Shown: in pieces, positions 1-7,864 of the stretch
Layout of the letters: each line of letters opens with the position of its first letter
How positions within the stretch are numbered: the stretch's first letter is position 1
Assembly: GCA_005502805.1 (NCBI GenBank)
Contig: SCMY01000009.1
Coordinates: 178,159-242,158, forward strand
Length of the DNA: 64,000 nt
From: Rhizobiales bacterium 2SD
Lineage (GTDB): Bacteria; Pseudomonadota; Alphaproteobacteria; Rhizobiales; Beijerinckiaceae
Direction: 5' to 3'
Program-made: the position numbers and the translations under genes
Notes under the pieces: generated by a model
Databases searched by the model: none
What the model was told of the DNA's origin: nothing
The model's input: the letters and a program-made list of their open reading frames with translations, nothing else

Positions 1-1
1 G

Positions 2-1015
2 TTGCTCGGCCATGTCCGCGGTGGCCTGTCCTATGTGCTGGTCGGCGCGATGTATCTGGTCTCCGGCATCTCCGGCTCGAAGATCGCAGACATGGCGGCG
101 ATCGCGCCGGTGCTGTTCCCGGAGATGCAGAAGCGCGGCGCCAAGCCCGGCGACCTCGTCGCGCTGCTCTCGGCGACGGGCGCGCAGACCGAGACGATCC
201 CGCCCTCGATCGTGCTGATCACCATCGGCTCTGTCACCGGCGTCTCGATCGCGGCACTGTTCACCGGCGGCATGCTGCCGGCCGTCGTGCTCGGCATCGC
301 GCTCTGCTTCGTCGTCTGGTGGCGCAACCGAGGCGAGGATCTCAGCCACGTCACCAAATATTCGAAGCGCGAGATCGGCAGGCTCTGCCTGATCGCGGCG
401 CCGGCCATCGCGCTGCCCTTCGTCATCCGTGCGGCAGTCGTCGAGGGCGTCGCCACCGCGACCGAGGTCTCGACCATCGGCATCGCCTATGCGGTGCTGG
501 CCGGCATCCTGATTTACCGCCAGTTCGACTGGCGCCGGCTCAAGCGCATGCTGGTCGACACGGCCTCGCTCACCGGCGCGATCATCTTCATCATCGGCTG
601 CGCCACGGCGATGGCCTGGGGCCTGACGCAATCGGGCTTCTCGCAGGACCTCGCCAAGGTGATGGCGGCGGTGCCGGGCGGCACCTGGGGTTTTCTCGCC
701 ATCTCGATCGTCGCCTTCGTCATCCTCGGCAGCGTGCTCGAGGGCATCCCGGCGATCGTGCTGTTCGGGCCGCTGCTCTTCCCGATCGCCAAGCAGATCG
801 GCGTGCACGAAGTCCACTATTCGATGGTCGTGATCTTCGCGATGGGTATCGGCCTGTTCGCCCCGCCCTTCGGCGTCGGTTATTACGGCGCCTGCGCGAT
901 CTCGAAGATCAATCCGGACGAGGGCCTGAAATACATCTGGGCCTATGTCGCGGCCCTTTTAGTCGGCCTCGTCATCGTCGCCGCCGTGCCGTGGTTCTCC
1001 ATCGGCTTCCTCTAG
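2..1015 (+). CDS. TRAP transporter large permease (DctM), 5' end outside window
   Basis: C-terminal 337 residues of a DctM-type large membrane subunit of a TRAP transporter, which takes up organic or sugar acids using a sodium or proton gradient and a periplasmic binding protein. What is seen: successive hydrophobic segments, the family-typical stretch with SGSKIADMAAI near residue 25, and a later repeat of the same fold with GSVLEGIPAIVLFGPLLFPIA around residues 240-260. The reading frame is open through the left edge, so the true start, the small permease and the binding protein lie upstream. It is followed after 30 nt by the VOC gene, and the RuBisCO-like and kinase genes follow closely, so it probably imports the substrate of that pathway. 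The family is certain; the substrate is inferred. Confidence 0.93.
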   Translation: MLGHVRGGLSYVLVGAMYLVSGISGSKIADMAAIAPVLFPEMQKRGAKPGDLVALLSATGAQTETIPPSIVLITIGSVTGVSIAALFTGGMLPAVVLGIALCFVVWWRNRGEDLSHVTKYSKREIGRLCLIAAPAIALPFVIRAAVVEGVATATEVSTIGIAYAVLAGILIYRQFDWRRLKRMLVDTASLTGAIIFIIGCATAMAWGLTQSGFSQDLAKVMAAVPGGTWGFLAISIVAFVILGSVLEGIPAIVLFGPLLFPIAKQIGVHEVHYSMVVIFAMGIGLFAPPFGVGYYGACAISKINPDEGLKYIWAYVAALLVGLVIVAAVPWFSIGFL

Positions 1016-1045
1016 CGCTCAACCAGACACCGGAAAGCACCCGCC

Positions 1046-1585
1046 ATGAGCCGTCATTTTGGCCAGATCCGTCAGGCCGGCTATGTCGTCCCCGATATCG
1101 AGGCGGCGATGGACTATTGGAGTCGGGTGCTCGGCGTCGGGCCGTTCTTCTACAACCCCAAGGTCCCGATCAAAAACTATCGCTACAAGGGTGAGGCCTA
1201 CGAGCCGCACAACTCGGTGGCGCTCGCCAATTCCGGCCCGCTGCAGATCGAGTTGATCCAGTGCCGTAACGCCGTGCCGTCGATGTACAAGGACTTCACC
1301 GATGCCGGCCATAGCGGCCTGCAGCATGTCGCCTACTGGACCTCGGACTATGACGCCGACCTGGAACGGCTGCTGGCCGAGGGTTTCAAGCCGGTGATGT
1401 CGGGCGAGGTCGGCGAGCGCGGCCGCTTCATCTATTTCGACACGCATTACCACCCCGGCACGGTGATCGAGCTCTCGGAAGTCGCCGGCCCCAAGGGCGA
1501 GATGTTCCGGCTGATCCGCGAGGCGGCGGAGACTTGGGACGGCAAGGACCCGGTCCGTCCCTTCCCCGATCTCAGCAAGCTCTGA
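1046..1585 (+). CDS. VOC-superfamily (glyoxalase-like) protein
   Basis: A 179-residue vicinal-oxygen-chelate protein. Two betaalphabetabetabeta-type halves can be seen: the first starts at FGQIRQAGYVVPDIEAAMDYW and the second at GLQHVAYWTSDYDADLERLL. Candidate metal ligands are His in GLQHVAYW and Glu in VIELSEV, plus the IELIQC Glu in the first half. VOC enzymes do isomerisation, epimerisation or lyase chemistry on metal-chelated oxyanions. The gene sits between the TRAP permease (30 nt) and the RuBisCO-like gene (6 nt), so it may isomerise or epimerise an intermediate of the same sugar-acid pathway. No specific reaction can be assigned from the sequence alone. Confidence 0.85.
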   Translation: MSRHFGQIRQAGYVVPDIEAAMDYWSRVLGVGPFFYNPKVPIKNYRYKGEAYEPHNSVALANSGPLQIELIQCRNAVPSMYKDFTDAGHSGLQHVAYWTSDYDADLERLLAEGFKPVMSGEVGERGRFIYFDTHYHPGTVIELSEVAGPKGEMFRLIREAAETWDGKDPVRPFPDLSKL

Positions 1586-1591
1586 GCGCTC

Positions 1592-2866
1592 ATGGCGACC
1601 GACCGTTTCACCGCCACCTATCTGATCGAGACGCCGCTTGATCCCCGCAAGGTCGCGGACGTCATGGCCGGCGAGCAGTCGAGCGGCACCTTCACCCGCG
1701 TCGCCGGCGAGACCGACGAACTGCGCGACCGCACCCGCGCCGTCGTCGTCGCGGTCGATGAACTGGAGAGCGCCGCCGAGCCGAGCCTGCCCAATGCCTG
1801 GCTGGCGCGGAAGGGCGTCGGTGGCCCGTGGCGGCGGGCCCGCATCACGCTCTCCTTCCCGGTCGACAATGTCGGCGCCAACCTGCCGACGCTGGCCTCG
1901 ATCGTCGCCGGCAACCTGTTCGATCTCGGCGAGGTCACGGGCCTGCGGCTCGAAAGCATGGCCTTGCCCGCTGCCTATCGCCGGCTCTTCCCGCTGCCGA
2001 CGCGCGGCATCGCCGGCACGCGCCGGGCGACCGGCGTCACTAATGGCCCGATGATCGGCTCGATCATCAAGCCCAATGTCGGCCTGCGCCCCTTCGAGAC
2101 CGCAGCGTTAGTCGCCCGGCTCTGCGAAGCCGGGCTCGACTTCATCAAGGATGACGAGATCTGCGCCGATCCCGTGCATGCGCCGCTGGCGCAGCGCGTG
2201 CCGGCGGTGATGGCGGCGGTGCGCCGCCATCAGGACCGCACCGGCAAGGCGGTGATGGTCGCCTTCAACATCACTGCCGAGACCGATCAGATGCGCCGCC
2301 ATGCCGAGCTGGTCGAGCGCGAGGGCGGCAGCTGCGTCATGGTCAGCCTGAACTGGTGTGGCTTCTCGGCGGTCGAGACCCTGCGCCGCTCGACCAGCCT
2401 TGCCCTGCACGGTCACCGCAACGGCTTTGGCGCGCTCTCGCGCCATCCGCTACTCGGCATCGGTTTCCAAGCCTACCAGACCCTGTGGCGGCTCGCCGGG
2501 GTCGACCACATGCATGTGCATGGCTTGCAGGGCAAGTTCGCGCAGGAGGACGAGGAGGTCGTGACCTCGGCTAGGGACTGCGTGACGCCGCTCTCCGAGG
2601 GGATCGACGATCGCGTCCTGCCGGCCTTCTCCTCCGGGCAATGGGCCGGCACCGCGCAAGCAACCTGGGATGCGATCGGCCATGACGACCTCCTGTTCAT
2701 GGCCGGCGGCGGTATCCTCGCCCATCCCGGCGGGCCTGCGGCAGGCGTCGCCAGCATCCGCCAGGCCTGGCAGGCGGTCGCGGCCGACGTGCCGTTGAGC
2801 GAGGCTGCGAAGGAGCATGACGAGCTCGCGCAGGCGCTCGCCTTCTTCGGCAAGGGTGGCGGCTGA
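1592..2866 (+). CDS. RuBisCO-like protein, probable 3-oxo-isoapionate-4-phosphate decarboxylase/hydrolase type
   Basis: A 424-residue RuBisCO large-subunit homologue (form IV, RLP). Unlike enolase-type RLPs it keeps most of the RuBisCO catalytic set: K160 in SIIKPNVGL (RuBisCO K175), the carbamylation/metal motif GLDFIKDDE with K186, D188 and E189 (K201, D203, E204), H273/H275/R276 in LHGHRNGFG (H292/H294/R295), H308 and loop-6-like K315 in DHMHVHGLQGKF (H327, K334), and the phosphate-binding AGGGILAHPGG near 371-381. RuBisCO K177 is replaced by Asn (N162). RLPs next to a DUF1537 kinase are known in D-apiose catabolism as OiaX (decarboxylase) or OiaT (transcarboxylase/hydrolase) acting on 3-oxo-isoapionate 4-phosphate. 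The kinase begins 2 nt downstream, so this role is a strong inference. OiaX and OiaT cannot be separated here. Confidence 0.85.
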   Translation: MATDRFTATYLIETPLDPRKVADVMAGEQSSGTFTRVAGETDELRDRTRAVVVAVDELESAAEPSLPNAWLARKGVGGPWRRARITLSFPVDNVGANLPTLASIVAGNLFDLGEVTGLRLESMALPAAYRRLFPLPTRGIAGTRRATGVTNGPMIGSIIKPNVGLRPFETAALVARLCEAGLDFIKDDEICADPVHAPLAQRVPAVMAAVRRHQDRTGKAVMVAFNITAETDQMRRHAELVEREGGSCVMVSLNWCGFSAVETLRRSTSLALHGHRNGFGALSRHPLLGIGFQAYQTLWRLAGVDHMHVHGLQGKFAQEDEEVVTSARDCVTPLSEGIDDRVLPAFSSGQWAGTAQATWDAIGHDDLLFMAGGGILAHPGGPAAGVASIRQAWQAVAADVPLSEAAKEHDELAQALAFFGKGGG

Positions 2867-2868
2867 GC

Positions 2869-4155
2869 ATGGCGAACGAGGCGCCCCGCTACGGCTGGTA
2901 TGGCGACGACTTTACCGGCGCGACCGATACGCTCGCCACGCTGGCGGAGGCCGGCCAGCGCGCTTTGCTCTTTCTGCGCATCCCGACGCAGGCGCAGCTC
3001 GCCAGCGCCGGCCCGCTCGACGCGGTCGGCATTGCCGGCGCGACGCGAGCGATGGCGCCGGAGGACATGGCAAAGGAACTGGACGAGGCCGGGCGCTTCT
3101 TTGCGGCTCTCGGCGTCGGCCTGCTGCACTACAAATGCTGCTCGACCTTCGACAGTGCGCCCGAAGTCGGCAGCCTCGGCGCCGCAGCGCGCGCCTTGCG
3201 GCCTCACTTCCCCAATCCGCTGCTGCCGGTGATCGGCGGCCAGCCCAATCTCGGGCGCTACTGCCTGTTCGGCAATCTCTTCGCCGCGGCGGGAGCGGGC
3301 GGGACGGTCCACCGCATCGACCGCCACCCGACCATGAGCACCCATCCGGTGACGCCGATGGGCGAGGCTGATCTGCGGAAGCATCTTGCGGCTCAGGGAC
3401 TGGAGCGCGTCGCGCTCGTCGACTACCGCAGCCATGAAGGCGAGAGGGCGGGACAGTCCTTGGACACCGCGCTCGCGGTGGCGTCCGAGGCCGTGCTTTT
3501 CGACGTCGCACGCCCGTCTGACCTTGTCGCGATCGGCACTCTGCTGCGCGAGCAGATGAGTGCCGGCCCAATGCTCGCGATCGGCGCGAGCTCGGTAGCG
3601 CAGGCTTTTGCCGGCTTCCCGCAGGCAGCCAGGGCCGAGATGCCGAAGCTGGCGCGACCTGCGTCCGGCGGCAATCTGCTCGCACTCGTCGGCAGCCTCT
3701 CGCCGGTGACCCGCGCCCAGATCGAGCTCGCCGAGGGGTATGACAGGATTGCGATCGACCCGGCGCGGCTGACCGGCGAGCCCGCTTATCTGGAGGCACT
3801 GCGCAATGAGGCGCTCGCCCGCCTCGCCCGGCGCAATGTCATGCTGATCACCGACAAGCCGGTCGGCGCGCCGTCCGAGACCAGCAAGGTCGCGGCTGCG
3901 ACCGGGGCGCTGCTGCGCGCGATCATGGGCGAGGCACGGCTCGCGCGGCTGGTGGTCGCCGGCGGCGACACCTCGACGCTGGCGATCCGCTCGCTCGACC
4001 TCTGGGGCCTGTCCTATCGCTCGCCTTGCACGCCGGGCGCACCGCTCTGCCGCGCCCATAGCGACGATACGAGGCTCGACGGCCTCGATATCGTGCTGAA
4101 GGGCGGCCAGATGGGCACGCCCGACTTCTTCAACCGTGTCGCGGAGACAATTTGA
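2869..4155 (+). CDS. Four-carbon acid sugar kinase family (DUF1537), probable 3-oxo-isoapionate kinase
   Basis: A 428-residue DUF1537 kinase. The N-terminal substrate domain starts with the signature YGDDFTGATDTL (about residues 10-21), in which the Asp pair is expected to be catalytic. The C-terminal nucleotide domain carries VVAGGDTSTL and the closing VLKGGQMGTPDFF. DUF1537 enzymes phosphorylate small sugar acids such as threonate, denominate-type acids and 3-oxo-isoapionate. The gene starts 2 nt after the RuBisCO-like gene, which needs a phosphorylated 3-oxo acid, so the pair fits kinase then decarboxylase/hydrolase (OiaK-type). The functional pairing is inferred from context; the family is secure. 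Confidence 0.87.
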   Translation: MANEAPRYGWYGDDFTGATDTLATLAEAGQRALLFLRIPTQAQLASAGPLDAVGIAGATRAMAPEDMAKELDEAGRFFAALGVGLLHYKCCSTFDSAPEVGSLGAAARALRPHFPNPLLPVIGGQPNLGRYCLFGNLFAAAGAGGTVHRIDRHPTMSTHPVTPMGEADLRKHLAAQGLERVALVDYRSHEGERAGQSLDTALAVASEAVLFDVARPSDLVAIGTLLREQMSAGPMLAIGASSVAQAFAGFPQAARAEMPKLARPASGGNLLALVGSLSPVTRAQIELAEGYDRIAIDPARLTGEPAYLEALRNEALARLARRNVMLITDKPVGAPSETSKVAAATGALLRAIMGEARLARLVVAGGDTSTLAIRSLDLWGLSYRSPCTPGAPLCRAHSDDTRLDGLDIVLKGGQMGTPDFFNRVAETI

Positions 4156-4167
4156 GCCGGCCCCGCC

Positions 4168-4479
4168 TTACGGGCAGACGTAGCCGCCCTGATTGTCGGG
4201 CACGCAGCGCGAGCCGTTCGGCAGGTTGAGGGCGCCGGAGCGGTCGCGCCGGACATAGGCGCCGTTGGGCAGGGTGAAGCCGCCGCTCTGATCGGTCTGG
4301 ACGCGCGTTCCATCCGGCAGCGCCAAGCCGCCGGCGCCATCGCTGACGATCCGCTTGGTCATCACGGTGCCGCCCGGCGCCGGGCCGGCCGGCGGAGCGC
4401 CGAAGCGCTGCGGCTGCGAGCAGCCAGCTGCGATGCCTGCCAGACCAACAATTCCGGCCACGATGAATGCGCGTCTCAT
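4168..4479 (-). CDS. Small lipoprotein with repeated LPNG motifs
   Basis: A 103-residue protein with a lipoprotein signal: a hydrophobic N-terminus from MRRAFIVAGIV to the lipobox IAAGC (Cys20). The mature part has three imperfect repeats of about 17 residues, each with LP(D/N)G and a D-x-SGG-type segment, ending in CVPDNQGGYVCP with a Cys pair. A much longer open frame extends upstream, but this ATG has an AGGAGG ribosome-binding site 9 nt before it and a proper signal sequence. It runs towards the kinase gene, from which 12 nt separate it. Function unknown; an envelope role is inferred. Confidence 0.8.
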   Translation of the reverse strand: MRRAFIVAGIVGLAGIAAGCSQPQRFGAPPAGPAPGGTVMTKRIVSDGAGGLALPDGTRVQTDQSGGFTLPNGAYVRRDRSGALNLPNGSRCVPDNQGGYVCP

Positions 4480-4493
4480 CCCAATCCGCCTCC

Positions 4494-4670
4494 TCAATAT
4501 GCCTTCATCAAATCCGCAGTCTCCAACAAGGCCAGCCCGCGGTCCAGCACGCCGCCGCGTGCGGCGGCAGGATCGACCAGCGATTGTGCCGCTTTCATGA
4601 CGAGGTGGCCGAGCGTCGACGCATGGCCGGAAGGATTGCCTAGCCGCCCTGTTATCCGCAACAGTTCCAT
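4494..4670 (-). CDS. Possible small protein (58 aa), weakly supported
   Basis: An ATG-started frame of 58 codons that begins MELLRITGRLGNPSG and ends LLETADLMKAY, 14 nt upstream of the lipoprotein gene on the same strand. The residue composition looks protein-like, but I see no convincing ribosome-binding site and do not recognise a family. It could equally be chance coding in the intergenic gap or a gene remnant. Confidence 0.25.
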   Translation of the reverse strand: MELLRITGRLGNPSGHASTLGHLVMKAAQSLVDPAAARGGVLDRGLALLETADLMKAY

Positions 4671-4702
4671 CCGGGACGGAACGGCGAAGGAAATCGAGGC
4701 GC

Positions 4703-6229
4703 ATGATCGACTGGACGAAGGGGCGGGCCGAGGCGCAGCAGATCGCTGAGTCCTGGACACGGCAGGGCGGGCCGGGCGGCGCCATCGCGCTGTTCGACCG
4801 CGATGGTGTGCGCGAGAGCGCCAGCGGCGGCTTTGCCGTGATCGAGCATCGCTTGCCTTTCACCCCTGATACGCAGAACCGGCTGGCCTCGATCAGCAAG
4901 CATATCTGCGCCGCCCTGCTGCTGCGCGAGGGCGTGCCGCTGGAGGAAACGCTCGGCAGCTTCATCCCCGAGTTGCCGGAGGCGCTGGGCGCGGTGCCGC
5001 TCGGCCGGGCGCTCGACATGACCGGCGCGCTGCCGGACATGATGGAGGCGCTCTGGCAGCAGGGCACGCCGTTTACCGCAAGCCTGTCCGCCAGCGAGAT
5101 CTTCGCCGCGGCCTGCCGCCTACCCGGCCTCAACGCCGAGCCCGGCACCGAGATGGCCTATTCGAACACCGGCTGGCGGCTGGCGCAGGCGATCCTCGAG
5201 CGCCGAACCGGCAAAAGCGCGGCGCAACTGGTCGAGGATCTGATGGCCCCGGCCGCGCTGCCGATCCGCTTCGTCTTAGACGAGAGCGAGGTCGTCCCCG
5301 GCCTCGCCACCGGCTATTGGCATGACGGGCAGGGCTGGCGGCGCGGCTTCTACGGCTTCAACTTCTCGGCTTCTGGCGGCATGGCCGGCAGTGCCGCCGG
5401 ACTGGCGCGCTGGGCCGCGGGCCTGATGGCCGGGCGGGCGCCCTATGCGGGGCTGCTCGAACGGCTCACCGCGCCGCGCCAGTTCGCTGACGGCAGTGAG
5501 AGCGGCTACCGGCTCGGCCTGGTCGCGAGCCGGCTCGGCGGCGTCAAGGTCATCGGACACGGCGGCTCGCTGACCGGCTATCGCAACCATATGCTGATGG
5601 TCCCAGAGCTGGGCGTCGGCGTCGTCGTGCTGACCAATCGCGAGGAGGATGCGCTCTGGCCAGCTCTGCGCGTGCTGGCGGCACTCACCGGCGAAGCTTT
5701 GCCCGATGATCCGCAAAGCGTTCCGGATGGTCTCTACGCAGCAGAGGGCGGGCCGCTCTGGGCCGAGTTCGCCGGCGGCGCGATCAGCGTCATGGGCGGC
5801 TATGAGAAGCTCGTCTCGGACGGCGAAGGCGGGCTGCGTAGCCTGCCGGCCTATCTCGAGGCCAATCTCAAGGCTGAAGCCGACGGCGCACTCGCCGGCA
5901 GGATCGGCGGCGTGTCGCGCCGGCTGCTGCCCGTGCCCGCCGATACGGCGCTGGACAAGCGTCTCGTCGGGCGCTGGCGCGATGACCGGCTCGATGTCGA
6001 GATCACCATCCGCGCCGACGGCACCGCATCCTGGCCCTGGGCGGGGACGATCGGCCTCGAAACCAAGCTGACGCCGCTGCCCAATGGGCGGGCGCTGGCC
6101 GATCTGAAGCACGGCCCCTGGCGACACCGGCCTTGCTTGTGGCTTCAGCCGGACGGGAGCCTGCGCCTTGCAAGCCATCGTTCGCGCATCCTGCACTTCA
6201 GCCGCATCGAACCAGAAAGCCGGCCATGA
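4703..6229 (+). CDS. Serine hydrolase of the beta-lactamase/D-aminopeptidase family
   Basis: A 508-residue penicillin-binding-fold hydrolase. The catalytic triad motifs sit at S63-I-S-K66 (SxxK), Y153-S154-N155 (YxN) and H286-G287-G288 (HGG in GHGGSLTGY). These positions and the HGG variant closely match the D-aminopeptidase (DAP) of Ochrobactrum, an enzyme of about 520 residues with two extra C-terminal beta-barrel domains; here residues from about 335 to 508 fill that role. DAP releases N-terminal D-amino acids from peptides. No signal peptide is visible, so it is probably cytoplasmic. Its stop overlaps the start of the downstream peptide-type binding protein (ATGA), which fits import and cleavage of D-amino-acid-containing peptides or amides. 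The specificity is inferred. Confidence 0.85.
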   Translation: MIDWTKGRAEAQQIAESWTRQGGPGGAIALFDRDGVRESASGGFAVIEHRLPFTPDTQNRLASISKHICAALLLREGVPLEETLGSFIPELPEALGAVPLGRALDMTGALPDMMEALWQQGTPFTASLSASEIFAAACRLPGLNAEPGTEMAYSNTGWRLAQAILERRTGKSAAQLVEDLMAPAALPIRFVLDESEVVPGLATGYWHDGQGWRRGFYGFNFSASGGMAGSAAGLARWAAGLMAGRAPYAGLLERLTAPRQFADGSESGYRLGLVASRLGGVKVIGHGGSLTGYRNHMLMVPELGVGVVVLTNREEDALWPALRVLAALTGEALPDDPQSVPDGLYAAEGGPLWAEFAGGAISVMGGYEKLVSDGEGGLRSLPAYLEANLKAEADGALAGRIGGVSRRLLPVPADTALDKRLVGRWRDDRLDVEITIRADGTASWPWAGTIGLETKLTPLPNGRALADLKHGPWRHRPCLWLQPDGSLRLASHRSRILHFSRIEPESRP

Positions 6230-7809
6230 TCCGATCCCGCCTCGCTGCCGCGCTCATCGGAGCGACCGCCCTGGTCCTCGCCACCGGGGTGCAGGCGCAG
6301 TCGAGCCCGAAAAACGTGCTGCGGGTCGCGCCGCACGCCGACCTCAAGACGCTCGATCCCGTCGCAGCCTCGGTGCTGATCACCCGCATGCACGGGCTGA
6401 TGATCTACGAGACCCTGTTCGCCTGGGACGCCAAGCTTCAGCCCAAGCCGCAGATGGTCGAGAGCTTCTCGACGGCGGACGACAAGCTGAGCTGGAGCTT
6501 CACGCTGCGGCCCGGCCTCAGATTCCATGACGGCCAGCCGGTGACGACGCGTGATGTGATCGCCTCGCTGAAGCGCTGGATGGCGCGCGACACGATCGGC
6601 GGCAAGCTCGGCGAGTACACCGAAGGCATGACGGCGGTCGATGACCGGACCTTCCAGCTCAAGCTGAAGAAGCCGATGGCGCTGGTGCCGTTCGCGCTCG
6701 GCTCGGCGGTCGGCAATATCCCGGCGATCATGCGCGAGGCCGATGCGGCGAGCGATCCGCTGAAGCCGATCAGCGAGGCGATCGGCTCCGGCCCGTTCAA
6801 ATTCAATCGCGCGGAATGGCGTAGCGGCGCCAAGGTCGTCTACGACCGCAATCCCGACTACGTGCCGCGCGCGGAGCCTGCAGACGGGCTCGCCGGCGGG
6901 CGGGTCGTCAAGGTCGACCGGGTCGAATGGCTGATCATGCCCGACCCGGCGACGGCGGCGGCCGCCCTGCAGACCGGCGAGATCGACATCTGGGAGCAAC
7001 CGGGCCAGGACCTCGTGCCGATGATCGCGGCGACCAAGGAGGTGAAGGTCGAGCGCTATGCCAGCCTGCCGGACCAGGCGCTGCTGCGGCCCAATCATCT
7101 CTATCCGCCCTTCGACAACCCCAAGGCGCGTCTCGCCCTCGCCTATGCCACCGACCAGGCCGAATTCCTGGCGGGCGGCTTCGGTGACGAGGAGTGGTGG
7201 CAGCGCTGCAATTCCTATTTCATCTGCGGTGGCCCGAACGGCACGGAGGCTGGCGCCGAGGGTTTCGCCAAGCCCGACCTCGCCAAGGCGAAGCAGCTGC
7301 TGGCCGAGAGCGGCTATAAGGGCGAGCCGCTGGCGCTGATGTCGAGCATGGATATCCCGTCGATCGGCCGCATGGCCGAGGTCGCGGCCGACAGCCTGCG
7401 CAAGGCCGGCTTCAACATCGACCTGCAGTTCTCCGACTGGGGCACGGTGGCGACGCGGCAGCAGAACCGCAGCGCACCCGGCCGCGCCGGCTGGAACCTG
7501 TTCGTCACCACCATTCCCGGCGCGACCATGCAGTCGCCATTGACCAATGTCGGCACCAATATGGCCTGCGAGAAGGCCTGGGCCGGCTGGGCCTGCGATG
7601 GCGAGACCGAGAAGCTGCGCGGCGCAGTCGTCGATGCGCCGGACGAGGCCGGTCGCAAGGCCGCGGTCGAGACCTTGCACCGGCACCTCGCCGAGGTTCA
7701 GCCCTATCGCGTGCTCGGCCAGTTCGTGCAGCCCTATGCCAGGCGCACCAATGTCGCCGGCGTGCTCGCCGCGCCGGTCATGCTGTTCTGGAATATCGAG
7801 AAGCAATGA
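6226..7809 (+). CDS. ABC transporter substrate-binding protein, family 5 (peptide type), copy 1
   Basis: A 527-residue periplasmic binding protein of the DppA/OppA (SBP_bac_5) family. It has a Sec signal (MIRSRLAAALIGATALVLA, cleavage near AQA-QSS) and the family motifs LKTLDPVAAS and WSFTLRPGLRFHDGQPVTTRDV. The open frame extends further upstream, but this ATG overlaps the hydrolase stop and starts the signal peptide. A paralogue of identical length follows at 7865. No permease or ATPase gene is adjacent, so the membrane partners must be encoded elsewhere. Peptides or amides are the likely ligands, in keeping with the D-aminopeptidase-like neighbour. Confidence 0.9.
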   Translation: MIRSRLAAALIGATALVLATGVQAQSSPKNVLRVAPHADLKTLDPVAASVLITRMHGLMIYETLFAWDAKLQPKPQMVESFSTADDKLSWSFTLRPGLRFHDGQPVTTRDVIASLKRWMARDTIGGKLGEYTEGMTAVDDRTFQLKLKKPMALVPFALGSAVGNIPAIMREADAASDPLKPISEAIGSGPFKFNRAEWRSGAKVVYDRNPDYVPRAEPADGLAGGRVVKVDRVEWLIMPDPATAAAALQTGEIDIWEQPGQDLVPMIAATKEVKVERYASLPDQALLRPNHLYPPFDNPKARLALAYATDQAEFLAGGFGDEEWWQRCNSYFICGGPNGTEAGAEGFAKPDLAKAKQLLAESGYKGEPLALMSSMDIPSIGRMAEVAADSLRKAGFNIDLQFSDWGTVATRQQNRSAPGRAGWNLFVTTIPGATMQSPLTNVGTNMACEKAWAGWACDGETEKLRGAVVDAPDEAGRKAAVETLHRHLAEVQPYRVLGQFVQPYARRTNVAGVLAAPVMLFWNIEKQ

Positions 7810-7829
7810 GGGCGCCCCGGCGCCCTCAT
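7806..7829 (+). terminator. Stem-loop between the two paralogous binding-protein genes
   Basis: An inverted repeat, ATGAGGGCGCC then GGCGCCCTCAT, overlaps the first gene's stop codon. The stem is 10-11 bp with a 2-4 nt loop. No T-run follows, so it may stabilise mRNA or partly terminate rather than act as a full terminator. Confidence 0.6.
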
Positions 7830-7864
7830 ATCCTGCGTTTCAATCCTATCGAGGGAGGCCCGTC

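Noticed and set aside
2473..4059. Long minus-strand open frame (528 codons) under the RuBisCO-like and kinase genes
   Set aside because: It is antisense to two well-supported genes in high-GC DNA, has no motif and a Arg/Ala/Gly-rich chance composition.
4480..5148. Upstream extension of the small lipoprotein reading frame
   Set aside because: The ATG at 4479 has AGGAGG and begins a lipoprotein signal peptide; the extension runs antisense into the hydrolase gene.
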